Part shown: piece after piece, positions 1 to 5,560 of the stretch
How the letters are laid out: every line of letters begins with the position of its first letter
How positions within the stretch are numbered: position 1 is the first letter of the stretch
Source of the DNA: an uncultured Lachnospiraceae bacterium
Lineage (GTDB): Bacteria; Bacillota; Clostridia; Lachnospirales; Lachnospiraceae
Assembly: GCA_947068385.1 (NCBI GenBank)
Contig: CAMTBF010000249.1
Coordinates: 1-5,897 of the forward strand
Direction of reading: 5' to 3'
Length of the DNA: 5,897 bases
Position numbers and translations under genes: made by a program
The notes under the pieces: generated by a model
Databases searched by the model: none
What the model was told of the DNA's origin: nothing
Seen by the model: the letters and a program-made list of their open reading frames with translations, nothing else

Positions 1-111
1 CTATTAAGCGAACTTGTTCGCTCACGAGTTTAGAGTTTAGAAGTTCTTGGCGGGGGGCCTACAGAGGTGGGCCATGCCCCCTCTTGGCCGCTTAGAAGTT
101 CTTTACACACT
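1..111. repeat. Non-coding repeat-rich element with two hairpins
   Basis: No gene is visible here. It lies just downstream of the VWA-like gene's stop codon. A 12-base direct repeat, TTAGAAGTTCTT, occurs at 37-48 and 92-103 and flanks a GC-rich hairpin (GGGGGC at 53-58 pairing with GCCCCC at 76-81). A 7-base unit, GAGTTTA, is tandemly duplicated at 26-39. A second inverted repeat, AGCGAAC at 7-13 with GTTCGCT at 16-22, lies at the left edge. Neither hairpin is followed by a clear U-tract on the minus-strand transcript, so this is not a textbook terminator. The modular build suggests a dispersed intergenic repeat, or part of one cut by the window edge. That last point is inference. Confidence 0.5.
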
Positions 112-1374
112 TCACACTACCACCTTCATGCTCCAGGGCGGCACCGGGATTCGGTTCTCGTCCTCCTCCAGGAACGCGAAGATGACCTGGTACTCCGGCG
201 GCCGCTCCGGGTAGACGCCGTAGCCATCGGTGAAATAGATCAGGCCTTTCAGGTTCTCGAATTCCCCCTGCTCCCGCAGCTGTTCCACATAGGTGAAGAC
301 AGGACGGAAGTCCGTGGCCCCGCCTCCGGCCAGCCTGCCCTTTTGCAAGAACTCCTCCAAATCCTCCTGACAGGCGATCCTGGTGTCCTGCTGCACCTGG
401 CTGTCGCACTGGATGATGTGCACGTTTATCTTTGTAAAGAAGCTTTCGGCATCCTTAAGGATATCGTATGTCCTGCGCAGGAACTTCCCCACCGCGGAGC
501 CGTTGCAGGACGCGGAGGTGTCGATGGCGATGACGAATTCCTTCACCTTTCTGCTCTCCCTGTATTCCAGGGGCTCTATCAGGGGCAGATTGCCGTAATG
601 GGACAGGCCGTAGGTGTAATAGACGTAATCGAACTCCTCGTCGCTGACCGCCATCTCCTCCCCGGGCACCGCGAACCGGCGCAGGATCTCCCCGTAGTCG
701 TACCGCTCCTTGGTGGCCTCCTCCAGATTCTTCTCCAGGCTTCCTGTGCCGGATTTGCGCCTGGCAAATGCTTTCAGCTCCGTCTTCGCCAGGCGGCTGA
801 TCTTCTCCCACTGTTTCTGCGTCATCTCCAGGCGCTCCCCGGGCGTCCAGAGAGAATGGGCGTCCCGAGAGAAAAGCTGCCGCAGCACCTTCTCCTCTTC
901 CCCAGGCAGGGAATGGGCATCGAAATATCGGTACAGGCGCTCCGCGGTAAGGCCTCCCGCCTTCGCTTTCAGACCCTCCAGCTTACGTGCCAGCAGCGCG
1001 TCCCCCTCCAGCGCCGCGCCGGGGAGCCCCAGCTCCAGGATGACATTCTCCACGGCCAGATCCGCCGCAAGGTCCCACACCGCCCTGTCCAGTCTGTCAT
1101 ACCGGAACTGATGGGCGAAGACGCAGTGCAGCAGCATGTGGAGATAGGCTCGGGTAATCCATGCCGGTTCCTCCCGGTAGCGCCTCAGAATCCAGGCAGG
1201 GTCATAGAAGCAGGAGCGCCCGTCCGTGGCGAAACTTTCCGTCCCCGGCTTCTCCTCCAGGCGCAGGGCCGACAGCGCCCTGTCGAAAAAGCGAAGATGC
1301 ATCAGGATATCGTCATGGGACAGGCGCAGGGCTTCTCCGGCCAGTATGGAAATGGTTTCGTTGTCTTTGTCCAT
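112..1374 (-). CDS. VWA-like domain protein with putative metallopeptidase N-terminus (DUF2201 type)
   Basis: The product is 420 aa. The N-terminal half (about 10-250) carries a histidine cluster, H79-x3-H83-x4-H88 (sequence HMLLHCVFAH), followed by WDLAADLAVE at 100-109. This is the pattern of the DUF2201 putative metallopeptidase domain. The C-terminal third (about 278-420) is a von Willebrand A-like domain with a complete-looking MIDAS metal site: D285-T-S-A-S289, T354 in GGGATDF, and D383 in FTDGYG. Members of this family are usually encoded beside a MoxR-type AAA ATPase and are thought to act with it in cytoplasmic protein or cofactor maturation. That partner is absent here, and the gene upstream is an alpha/beta hydrolase 175 bases away. 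No signal peptide or membrane segment is seen. The ATG at 1374 is preferred over the in-frame TTG at 1404 because AGGAGG lies four bases before the ATG. Substrate and metal are unknown, and peptidase activity is predicted only. Confidence 0.85.
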   Translation of the reverse strand: MDKDNETISILAGEALRLSHDDILMHLRFFDRALSALRLEEKPGTESFATDGRSCFYDPAWILRRYREEPAWITRAYLHMLLHCVFAHQFRYDRLDRAVWDLAADLAVENVILELGLPGAALEGDALLARKLEGLKAKAGGLTAERLYRYFDAHSLPGEEEKVLRQLFSRDAHSLWTPGERLEMTQKQWEKISRLAKTELKAFARRKSGTGSLEKNLEEATKERYDYGEILRRFAVPGEEMAVSDEEFDYVYYTYGLSHYGNLPLIEPLEYRESRKVKEFVIAIDTSASCNGSAVGKFLRRTYDILKDAESFFTKINVHIIQCDSQVQQDTRIACQEDLEEFLQKGRLAGGGATDFRPVFTYVEQLREQGEFENLKGLIYFTDGYGVYPERPPEYQVIFAFLEEDENRIPVPPWSMKVVV

Positions 1375-1378
1375 GGCT

Positions 1379-1384
1379 CCTCCT
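1379..1384 (-). promoter_or_regulatory. Ribosome binding site of the VWA-like gene
   Basis: The minus strand reads CAAGGAGGAGCC directly before the ATG at 1374, giving AGGAGG with a four-base spacer. This decides the start. The upstream TTG at 1404 would place this site inside the coding region and has no comparable site of its own. Confidence 0.8.
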
Positions 1385-1463
1385 TGGCAGCAAATGTCTG
1401 TCAAAAAACGATGCTACTTTGCTACTGTTCTTTCTTTAGGCAAGCTGTTTTCACCGGAAAAGG

Positions 1464-1490
1464 CAGAAATTTCTTAGGACAGAATTTCTG
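1464..1490. repeat. AT-rich inverted repeat between the hydrolase and VWA-like genes
   Basis: CAGAAATT at 1464-1471 is the exact reverse complement of AATTTCTG at 1483-1490, with an 11-base loop. It sits in the 175-base gap between the hydrolase stop (1550) and the VWA-like start (1374). The stem is AT-rich and short and has no following U-tract. It could be a weak transcript-processing or regulatory element, or chance. Nothing else convincing was found in this gap. Confidence 0.3.
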
Positions 1491-1549
1491 AAAGCTCCCC
1501 TCGGATGCCCCAGCAGCCCTCGGATAAAGAAAGCATCCTCTGTCAATCT

Positions 1550-2314
1550 TCAATATCGCTTTTCTATCCACTCCCTGATAAAGCTTATAGAGCGCTCTCT
1601 TGCGGCCACGCTGTCGGCCCCGTCATAGCCATGCCCCGCGCCGGGGATGACGATCAGCCTGGCATCCCCATAGGCGGACAGCGCCCTCTCGGAATAGCTC
1701 ATGGGCACAATCGAATCCTGGTCTCCGTGAATCATCAGCACAGGCCCCCGGTACGCCGGAATGGTTCCATACACGTCTATCTCCTTAGCCTCCCTGTCGA
1801 AAGCCTCTCCCAGGCGCAGGCCGAATACCTCCCGCACGCCGGCCTCATAGCGCTTTCCGGCGCCCTCCGGAATCCCGAAAGCCGGATACCACAGCACCAG
1901 CGCCCTGACATCCTCCCCGCACTCCGCCGCCACCAGGGCACAGACCAGGCCGCCCATGCTCTCCCCCTGGAGGAAAATCCGCCCCGGATCCACAAAATCC
2001 AGCTCTCTCGCACTGGCAATGACCGTCCTCAGATCCTCGCACTCCGTGGCCACCGTCATCTCTTCCATAGTCCCATCGCTGAGGGACTGGGGCCCGCCCC
2101 CGCAGAAATCGAAGAACAGGCAACAGATGCCCGCCTCCGCGAATCCCTCCCCATGGTGCATCAGCTCCCGGTAATTGCTGCCGAAGCCATGGCAGAAAAT
2201 CACCGTGGGAAGCTTCTGTCCCCTCTTTTCCGGCAGATAGATGCGCCCTCTGATTACGCGTCCGTCCTCCTTTGCAAATGTGATTTCTTTTATGGTCACC
2301 GCTGTATTTGGCAT
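1550..2314 (-). CDS. Alpha/beta hydrolase (serine esterase/peptidase-like)
   Basis: The product is 254 aa, a normal length for a single-domain cytoplasmic alpha/beta hydrolase. The catalytic features appear in order: an oxyanion-hole region HGFGSNY at 42-48, the nucleophile elbow GESMGG with Ser119, a likely acid at Asp200 in HGDQDSIVP (196-204), and His228 in GAGHGY. The triad is therefore intact. The pattern fits the Hydrolase_4/S9-S33-like group, which includes feruloyl (cinnamoyl) and other short-chain esterases, but the sequence does not fix the substrate. There is no signal peptide, so the substrate is intracellular. The ATG at 2314 is supported by AGGAGG seven bases upstream (2322-2327). 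The GyrI-like gene ends 89 bases upstream in the same direction with no clear terminator between them, so cotranscription from the promoter near 3565-3593 is likely. Confidence 0.9.
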   Translation of the reverse strand: MPNTAVTIKEITFAKEDGRVIRGRIYLPEKRGQKLPTVIFCHGFGSNYRELMHHGEGFAEAGICCLFFDFCGGGPQSLSDGTMEEMTVATECEDLRTVIASARELDFVDPGRIFLQGESMGGLVCALVAAECGEDVRALVLWYPAFGIPEGAGKRYEAGVREVFGLRLGEAFDREAKEIDVYGTIPAYRGPVLMIHGDQDSIVPMSYSERALSAYGDARLIVIPGAGHGYDGADSVAARERSISFIREWIEKRY

Positions 2315-2403
2315 CCGTATCCCTCCTGTGCGCTTTGCTCCCCTCTGTCCTCTTGGCCCATGATCTGTGTGGCAGCGCCTTTTTCCACCAACCCTTCGTC
2401 TCC

Positions 2404-3507
2404 CTATCTGTCCACGCTGAACAGATACACGCTGCTCCCTTTCTGGAATCCCTGGGGAAAGACTTCCGCCGTCCAGTATTTGTCCGGATAGGGAATCATC
2501 ACATTCTGGGCCAGGATGGTGTTCCTGGTCACATCGTACATGGCATCGCAGTCGAAGCCCTCCTGGCCGTGCATGGCATCCGGATCCCCGGTGAATTCCG
2601 CATAAGCGAACTGGGACAGGTAGGGCATCCCGGATGCCCCATCATGATCCGGGACGAAATCCACGCAAATATACCCTTCCGGAACCGGCGCGTCCGCCGC
2701 CATGAACCGCCCCCACAGGAGATGGCAGCGTTCCACGTCCACGCCCCTGCCGAAGTGGTGCATCAGCAGCGCGTCGCAGTCGAAGCCGCTGCGGTATCCC
2801 TCCATGGCGTCCAGCGTCCGCTGCAGCTTTTCTATCTCCTGCTGCCCCAGCGCATCTTGGGTTGCGACCTTCTCGATCCCGATGAAGCGCATGGCGGGAA
2901 GCTTCCTGTACTCGAAGAACTCCATCCGGAAGCCCTCCTGCTGCCGCTCCACCACCTCCGGCATGAACAGGGCCCACTGGACGCCGGCATCGCAGTCCTT
3001 CAGGAAATTGATGTACCCGAAAACGTCCACCGTATCCGTCCCTTCATGGCCCGTGATGCCTCCCGCAAAAAGCTCCCTGGTCCTGCGGTCTCTTATGGCC
3101 GAAAAATCAGCGAACACTTTCCCCACCGCCTCCTTCAGCTCATGGGCCCTGGTCTCCCCCGCCAGCTCTTCCTCCAGCCTGTCCAGGGTATCGAATACGG
3201 CCATGTTCACCAGCCCCGAGGGCACCAGGGCATCCAGCTCCTCCCGCAGCCTCCTTGTCTGCCCGGCGAACCTGCCGATGATGTCTTCCATGAGAATCCT
3301 CCGGTTCTCGGCCAGCTCCTCCTGGCTCCAGGCCTCCGCCTCCAGAAGCCATGCCGTCACCGCGTCAAAGGCATCCGGGTTCGTCCCCCTGGCCTGGCCC
3401 GCCCAGCCCACAATGCGCCGGTACTGCTCCTGTGGGCTTAAGCTCCCGCTGTTTTCACTGTTTTTCTGCGGCTCATACCAGCAGAATCTGTCCTGTAGGT
3501 TTTTCAT
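2404..3507 (-). CDS. GyrI-like effector-binding domain protein with helical N-terminal region
   Basis: The product is 367 aa. Residues about 25-145 are rich in charged residues and predicted helical (for example 54-92 and 104-146), with no recognisable helix-turn-helix. Residues about 192-366 resemble the GyrI-like/AraC effector-binding fold: a first strand FRMEFFEYRKLPAMRFIGIE (193-212), a strand PEGYICVDFVPD (276-287), then LSQFAYAEF (297-305) and a final half containing PDKYWTAEVFPQGF (341-354) and VYLFSVD (360-366). In related proteins this fold binds small drug-like molecules, usually fused to a DNA-binding domain. Here it is fused to an unidentified helical region instead. It is divergent from, and 211 bases from, a stand-alone AraC-type HTH gene. 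The start at 3507 is chosen for the GGAGGAG site just upstream; the longer reading frame to 3651 would run back through the promoter. The GyrI assignment rests on motif resemblance, and the N-terminal function is unknown. Confidence 0.65.
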   Translation of the reverse strand: MKNLQDRFCWYEPQKNSENSGSLSPQEQYRRIVGWAGQARGTNPDAFDAVTAWLLEAEAWSQEELAENRRILMEDIIGRFAGQTRRLREELDALVPSGLVNMAVFDTLDRLEEELAGETRAHELKEAVGKVFADFSAIRDRRTRELFAGGITGHEGTDTVDVFGYINFLKDCDAGVQWALFMPEVVERQQEGFRMEFFEYRKLPAMRFIGIEKVATQDALGQQEIEKLQRTLDAMEGYRSGFDCDALLMHHFGRGVDVERCHLLWGRFMAADAPVPEGYICVDFVPDHDGASGMPYLSQFAYAEFTGDPDAMHGQEGFDCDAMYDVTRNTILAQNVMIPYPDKYWTAEVFPQGFQKGSSVYLFSVDR

Positions 3508-3512
3508 GCGCT

Positions 3513-3519
3513 CTCCTCC
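3513..3519 (-). promoter_or_regulatory. Ribosome binding site of the GyrI-like gene
   Basis: The minus strand reads TGGAGGAGAGCGC immediately before the ATG at 3507. This favours 3507 over the in-frame upstream start at 3651. Confidence 0.75.
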
Positions 3520-3539
3520 ATGTATCTCAATAATGCCCT

Positions 3540-3591
3540 GCGGATTGCTTGCATCCATACAGCTATCATAATGCAGAATCCCGCGGATTGC
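3540..3591. promoter_or_regulatory. Direct repeat GCGGATTGC around the leftward promoter (candidate operators)
   Basis: GCGGATTGC occurs at 3540-3548 and again at 3583-3591. The second copy overlaps the -35 box of the leftward promoter and the first lies just downstream of the expected transcription start. The copies are 43 bases apart, about four helical turns, so they would lie on the same DNA face. AraC-type proteins often use direct repeats. The role as an operator is inferred. Confidence 0.4.
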
Positions 3592-3593
3592 AA
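3565..3593 (-). promoter_or_regulatory. Sigma-70-type promoter for the leftward genes
   Basis: On the minus strand, TTGCAA (3588-3593) is followed after exactly 17 bases by TATGAT (3565-3570). Transcription would begin near 3558, giving a leader of about 50 bases before the ATG at 3507. It probably serves the GyrI-like gene and the hydrolase, and possibly the VWA-like gene. Confidence 0.65.
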
Positions 3594-3643
3594 ACTTAAA
3601 ATTGACCCGCCCCCGATTCTGCCCCCCAAGTTCCTCAAAATCG

Positions 3644-3674
3644 TTGCGCAATCATCCCAGGACTGTGCTATACT
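3644..3674 (+). promoter_or_regulatory. Extended -10 promoter for the AraC-type gene
   Basis: TGC-TATACT at 3666-3674 matches an extended -10 element (TGn before the hexamer). A poor -35 candidate, TTGCGC at 3644-3649, lies 19 bases upstream and is itself half of the small palindrome TTGCGCAA (3644-3651). The start point would fall around 3681, inside the 16-bp palindrome. Confidence 0.55.
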
Positions 3675-3677
3675 GAA

Positions 3678-3693
3678 ATTGCTTCGAAGCAAT
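3678..3693. promoter_or_regulatory. 16-bp perfect palindrome over the transcription start (candidate operator)
   Basis: ATTGCTTCGAAGCAAT is fully self-complementary and begins four bases after the -10 box of the rightward promoter, where a bound repressor would block transcription. Its half-site ATTGCTT also occurs at 3544-3550 near the leftward promoter start. This supports one regulator acting on both directions. In RNA it could also form a short hairpin at the 5' end of the transcript. Confidence 0.55.
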
Positions 3694-3718
3694 ACGGACA
3701 GGAAGGGGCGGGAAAGCT

Positions 3719-4123
3719 ATGAACCATTATATCTTGATCTGGTCTGTGTGCGCCTTTATAGAAAGCCGTGTGCGGGGGGAAATCGATATGGACGAGCTTG
3801 TCCGCCAGACCGGGTTCTCCCTGGCCCATACCCGGGACGTGTTCCGCGGGTGCACTGGGAAGCCCCTGGCCCGGTATGTGCAGGAGCGCAGGATCGCCAA
3901 TGCCGCACAGGAGCTTCTGGACACGGACAGGACAGTCCTGGACATCGCCTTACAGTACGGCTTCTCCGGCAGGACCGTCTTCTCCCGGGCTTTCAGGCGG
4001 CATACCGGCTATACGCCATCCCAATTCCGCGCTGAGGCCCCTGTGCTGGCCCGGGTGCGGCTCTGCGCAGGAGTGTACGGTGCGGCGCTCCCGAACAGGC
4101 GCAGAACCGTGGACGACGTATGA
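3719..4123 (+). CDS. Stand-alone AraC/XylS-family HTH regulator (MarA/SoxS-size)
   Basis: The product is 134 aa. Residues about 8-106 form the two-helix-turn-helix AraC DNA-binding domain. The first HTH is around DELVRQTGFSLAHTRDVFRG (25-44), the connecting helix KPLARYVQERRIANAAQELL is at 48-67, and the second HTH is around VLDIALQYGFSGRTVFSRAF (73-92) with the signature end HTGYTPSQFR (95-104). No N-terminal arabinose-type domain or C-terminal effector domain is present. The last 30 residues (105-134) are an arginine-rich tail with no recognised motif. A purine-rich AGGAAGGGG at 3700-3708 is the likely ribosome binding site. Its stop overlaps an ATG (ATGA at 4120-4123) of an open frame that continues into the next gene. 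It probably controls its own promoter and the divergent one. Its ligand sensing, if any, may come from the neighbouring GyrI-like protein; that is inference. Confidence 0.88.
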   Translation: MNHYILIWSVCAFIESRVRGEIDMDELVRQTGFSLAHTRDVFRGCTGKPLARYVQERRIANAAQELLDTDRTVLDIALQYGFSGRTVFSRAFRRHTGYTPSQFRAEAPVLARVRLCAGVYGAALPNRRRTVDDV

Positions 4124-4170
4124 GCGCTGGCCAGGCCGTCATCCCGCAAGGCCCACAGGAACCCAACCAA

Positions 4171-4246
4171 AACCTATACTGCAGACCGCCAGGATTTACA
4201 GTGGTGTCTCCGGGAAAGTACTTGGCTGGCGGTCTGCAGTCGGGTT
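4171..4246. repeat. Long perfect inverted repeat between the AraC-type and C39-like genes
   Basis: ACTGCAGACCGCCAG at 4178-4192 and CTGGCGGTCTGCAGT at 4226-4240 are exact 15-bp reverse complements with a 33-base loop. Four more pairs (AACC 4171-4174 with GGTT 4243-4246) extend the stem past a small internal loop. A promoter-like TATACT (4175-4180) overlaps the left arm. The octamer CTATACTG around it (4174-4181) is identical to that at the AraC promoter (3668-3675). No U-tract follows the stem, so a simple terminator is unlikely. It could be an mRNA structure that separates expression of the two genes, a dimer-binding operator or a remnant of a mobile repeat. Confidence 0.65.
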
Positions 4247-4272
4247 GCACTGCAAATTTAACCGGTACGCAG

Positions 4273-4280
4273 TATAAAAT
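4273..4280 (+). promoter_or_regulatory. Possible -10 element before the C39-like gene
   Basis: TATAAAAT sits about 25 bases before the ATG at 4306, in a short AT-rich stretch that contrasts with the GC-rich genes. No good -35 lies at a normal distance; TTGCAC at 4245-4250 is 22 bases away. This is weak evidence for a separate promoter. The gene may instead be read through from the AraC promoter. Confidence 0.25.
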
Positions 4281-4305
4281 AATAAAAGAAAGTCGAGAAA
4301 ACGAT

Positions 4306-5367
4306 ATGGAAAGACAAGACAATGCCATTCTTTACGGCGTCCCAAAGGTAGCCTACGGCCAGGACGGTTGCACCCCCTTTCCCATGTGCGTCCATTCCTG
4401 CGGGAAATACCTGGGGATCCCCGTGGACTACACCCGGGCCATGGCCGAGAGCGGCGCGGCCTTCCGGCTGGCCTGGAACACCGCCTGCTGGGACGGCGGC
4501 AATGTGGACGCGGTCTTCACCTTTGACGATCCCGCAAAGGTGTTCCGCTGCGGCATGCGGGCCATGGAGCGCGGGCTTCAGTTCCTTGGCCGCAGGCCTG
4601 ATACGAAAAAGGAGGACTTCATGGCCTTCATCCGCAGGGAGATCGATGCAGGGAATCCTGTCATCGCCCTGGGCGTCATCGGCCCGCCGGAGGCCTGCGT
4701 CATCACCGGCTACCGGGAGGGCGGCAATGTGCTGCTGGGCTGGAACGTGTTCCAGGAATATCCGGAATACCAGGCAAGCGTCCGGTTCGAGAAGAACGGT
4801 TACTTCATCACCAGCCAATGGTGGGAGAATCCGGACACCACCGCCCTGATCGCCACCGGCACGGAAAGCCTCCCGCCCCTTACCCCCGGGGAGGCGCTCC
4901 AAAACGCGGCGCAGGCTCTGGAGGGGCGCATGTGCGGAACCTTTGCCAAAGGGATTCTTGCCTATGATGCCTGGAAAGAGGCCCTCCTGCGGGACCAGGA
5001 TTTCCCTCCTGACGCCGTCTTCCCCCTGCTGGTGGAGCGGATGATGTGCCACGGCGACGCCATGGACTGCCTCTCCGACGGGCGCTGCCACGCCGCAAAG
5101 TACCTGCGCAGGCTGGCGGAGCAGTCTCCTGCCATGGCCCCCGGCCTGAACGCCGCCGCAGGGGAGCTGGAGAAGATAACGGAAATCCTCTGGAAAGAAA
5201 TGATTCCCGTCCTGGGCGGCTGGGAGCGTGGCGAGGCCCAGACCCGCCAGCTGGCCAAGGCCGAGAACCGCCGGCTCTTCGCCGGGCAAATCGATCGGAT
5301 GAAAGCGCATGATGAGCGGGCTTATGGTTATATCCGGGAAACGGCGGAATCGATTTCGGAGTCATGA
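4306..5367 (+). CDS. C39/BtrH-N-like papain-fold protein, probably non-catalytic
   Basis: The product is 353 aa. I recognise it as a family of mostly uncharacterised Firmicutes proteins that begin with a GVPKV-type strand. Residues about 8-190 look like a papain-like, C39/BtrH-N-type domain: GVPKVAYGQDGCTPFPMCVHSCGKYLG (11-37), SGAAFRLAW (49-57), WDGGNVD (62-68), NPVIALGVIGPPEACVITGY (117-136), LLGWNVFQ (143-150) and GYFITSQWWENPD (165-177). In active C39-like proteins the strand at 128-136 usually reads HAVVITGY; here Glu129 occupies the His position, so a binding or sensing role seems likelier than proteolysis. Residues about 195-350 are helical. There is no signal peptide. The ATG at 4306 fits the family start, although its Shine-Dalgarno match is weak. 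An open frame extends upstream to an ATG at 4120, but those 62 residues are low in recognisable features and cross the inverted repeat. Confidence 0.7.
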   Translation: MERQDNAILYGVPKVAYGQDGCTPFPMCVHSCGKYLGIPVDYTRAMAESGAAFRLAWNTACWDGGNVDAVFTFDDPAKVFRCGMRAMERGLQFLGRRPDTKKEDFMAFIRREIDAGNPVIALGVIGPPEACVITGYREGGNVLLGWNVFQEYPEYQASVRFEKNGYFITSQWWENPDTTALIATGTESLPPLTPGEALQNAAQALEGRMCGTFAKGILAYDAWKEALLRDQDFPPDAVFPLLVERMMCHGDAMDCLSDGRCHAAKYLRRLAEQSPAMAPGLNAAAGELEKITEILWKEMIPVLGGWERGEAQTRQLAKAENRRLFAGQIDRMKAHDERAYGYIRETAESISES

Positions 5368-5386
5368 AAGTTTTTATAGCATAGCC

Positions 5387-5436
5387 AAAAACAAAATGTA
5401 AACAATCAGGAATTCTATTGTTTACATTTTGTTTTT
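5387..5436. repeat. 20-bp perfect inverted repeat: terminator and/or operator
   Basis: The arms 5387-5406 and 5417-5436 are exact reverse complements (core ATGTAAACAAT / ATTGTTTACAT) around a 10-base loop. It starts 19 bases after the stop of the C39-like gene and the rightward transcript ends in a U-rich arm (GTTTTT), so it can act as a terminator. The right arm also contains the -35 box of the next promoter, so the repeat may be a repressor site as well. Confidence 0.7.
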
Positions 5437-5449
5437 CTTGGGGTATAAT
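5421..5449 (+). promoter_or_regulatory. Near-consensus sigma-70-type promoter for the last gene
   Basis: TTTACA (5421-5426), a 17-base spacer and a perfect TATAAT (5444-5449). Transcription would begin near 5456, leaving a leader of about 105 bases before the start codon. The leader contains ACGGT (5467-5471) and ACCGT (5486-5490), which could form a small stem. The -35 box lies inside the right arm of the 20-bp inverted repeat, so occupancy of that repeat would be expected to block the promoter. Confidence 0.75.
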
Positions 5450-5560
5450 GGGCATAACTTCAGTAGACGGTAGCATTTCATAAACACCGTAGATACAAAT
5501 GACAATGGAAGGTGGGATATTATAGTCAGGTAACGGCGCATTTACATAAAAGGGGATGAG

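Noticed and set aside
1399..1404. TTGACA on the minus strand before the VWA-like gene
   Set aside because: The matching -10 would fall on the ribosome binding site at 1379-1384, and no TATAAT-like hexamer is present there.
67..1491. Long plus-strand open frame opposite the VWA-like gene
   Set aside because: It is antisense to a gene with clear domain motifs and has no recognisable protein features; long antisense frames are expected in GC-rich DNA.
2308..3441. Long plus-strand open frame opposite the GyrI-like gene
   Set aside because: It lacks family motifs and a ribosome binding site, and the minus-strand frame has domain similarity, a good Shine-Dalgarno site and a promoter.
3508..3651. 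Upstream extension of the GyrI-like protein to 3651
   Set aside because: It would run through the leftward promoter, and a strong ribosome binding site precedes 3507.
4178..4240. Riboswitch or T-box reading of the long inverted repeat
   Set aside because: I see no conserved riboswitch core or T-box motif, only a single long stem with a simple loop.
4120..4305. N-terminal extension of the C39-like protein starting at the ATGA overlap
   Set aside because: The 62 added residues show no domain, the stretch contains the long inverted repeat, and relatives as I recall them start near the GVPKV motif. It cannot be fully excluded, because the Shine-Dalgarno site at 4306 is weak.
4258..5310. Long minus-strand open frame opposite the C39-like gene
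   Set aside because: It is a codon shadow of the recognised plus-strand protein.
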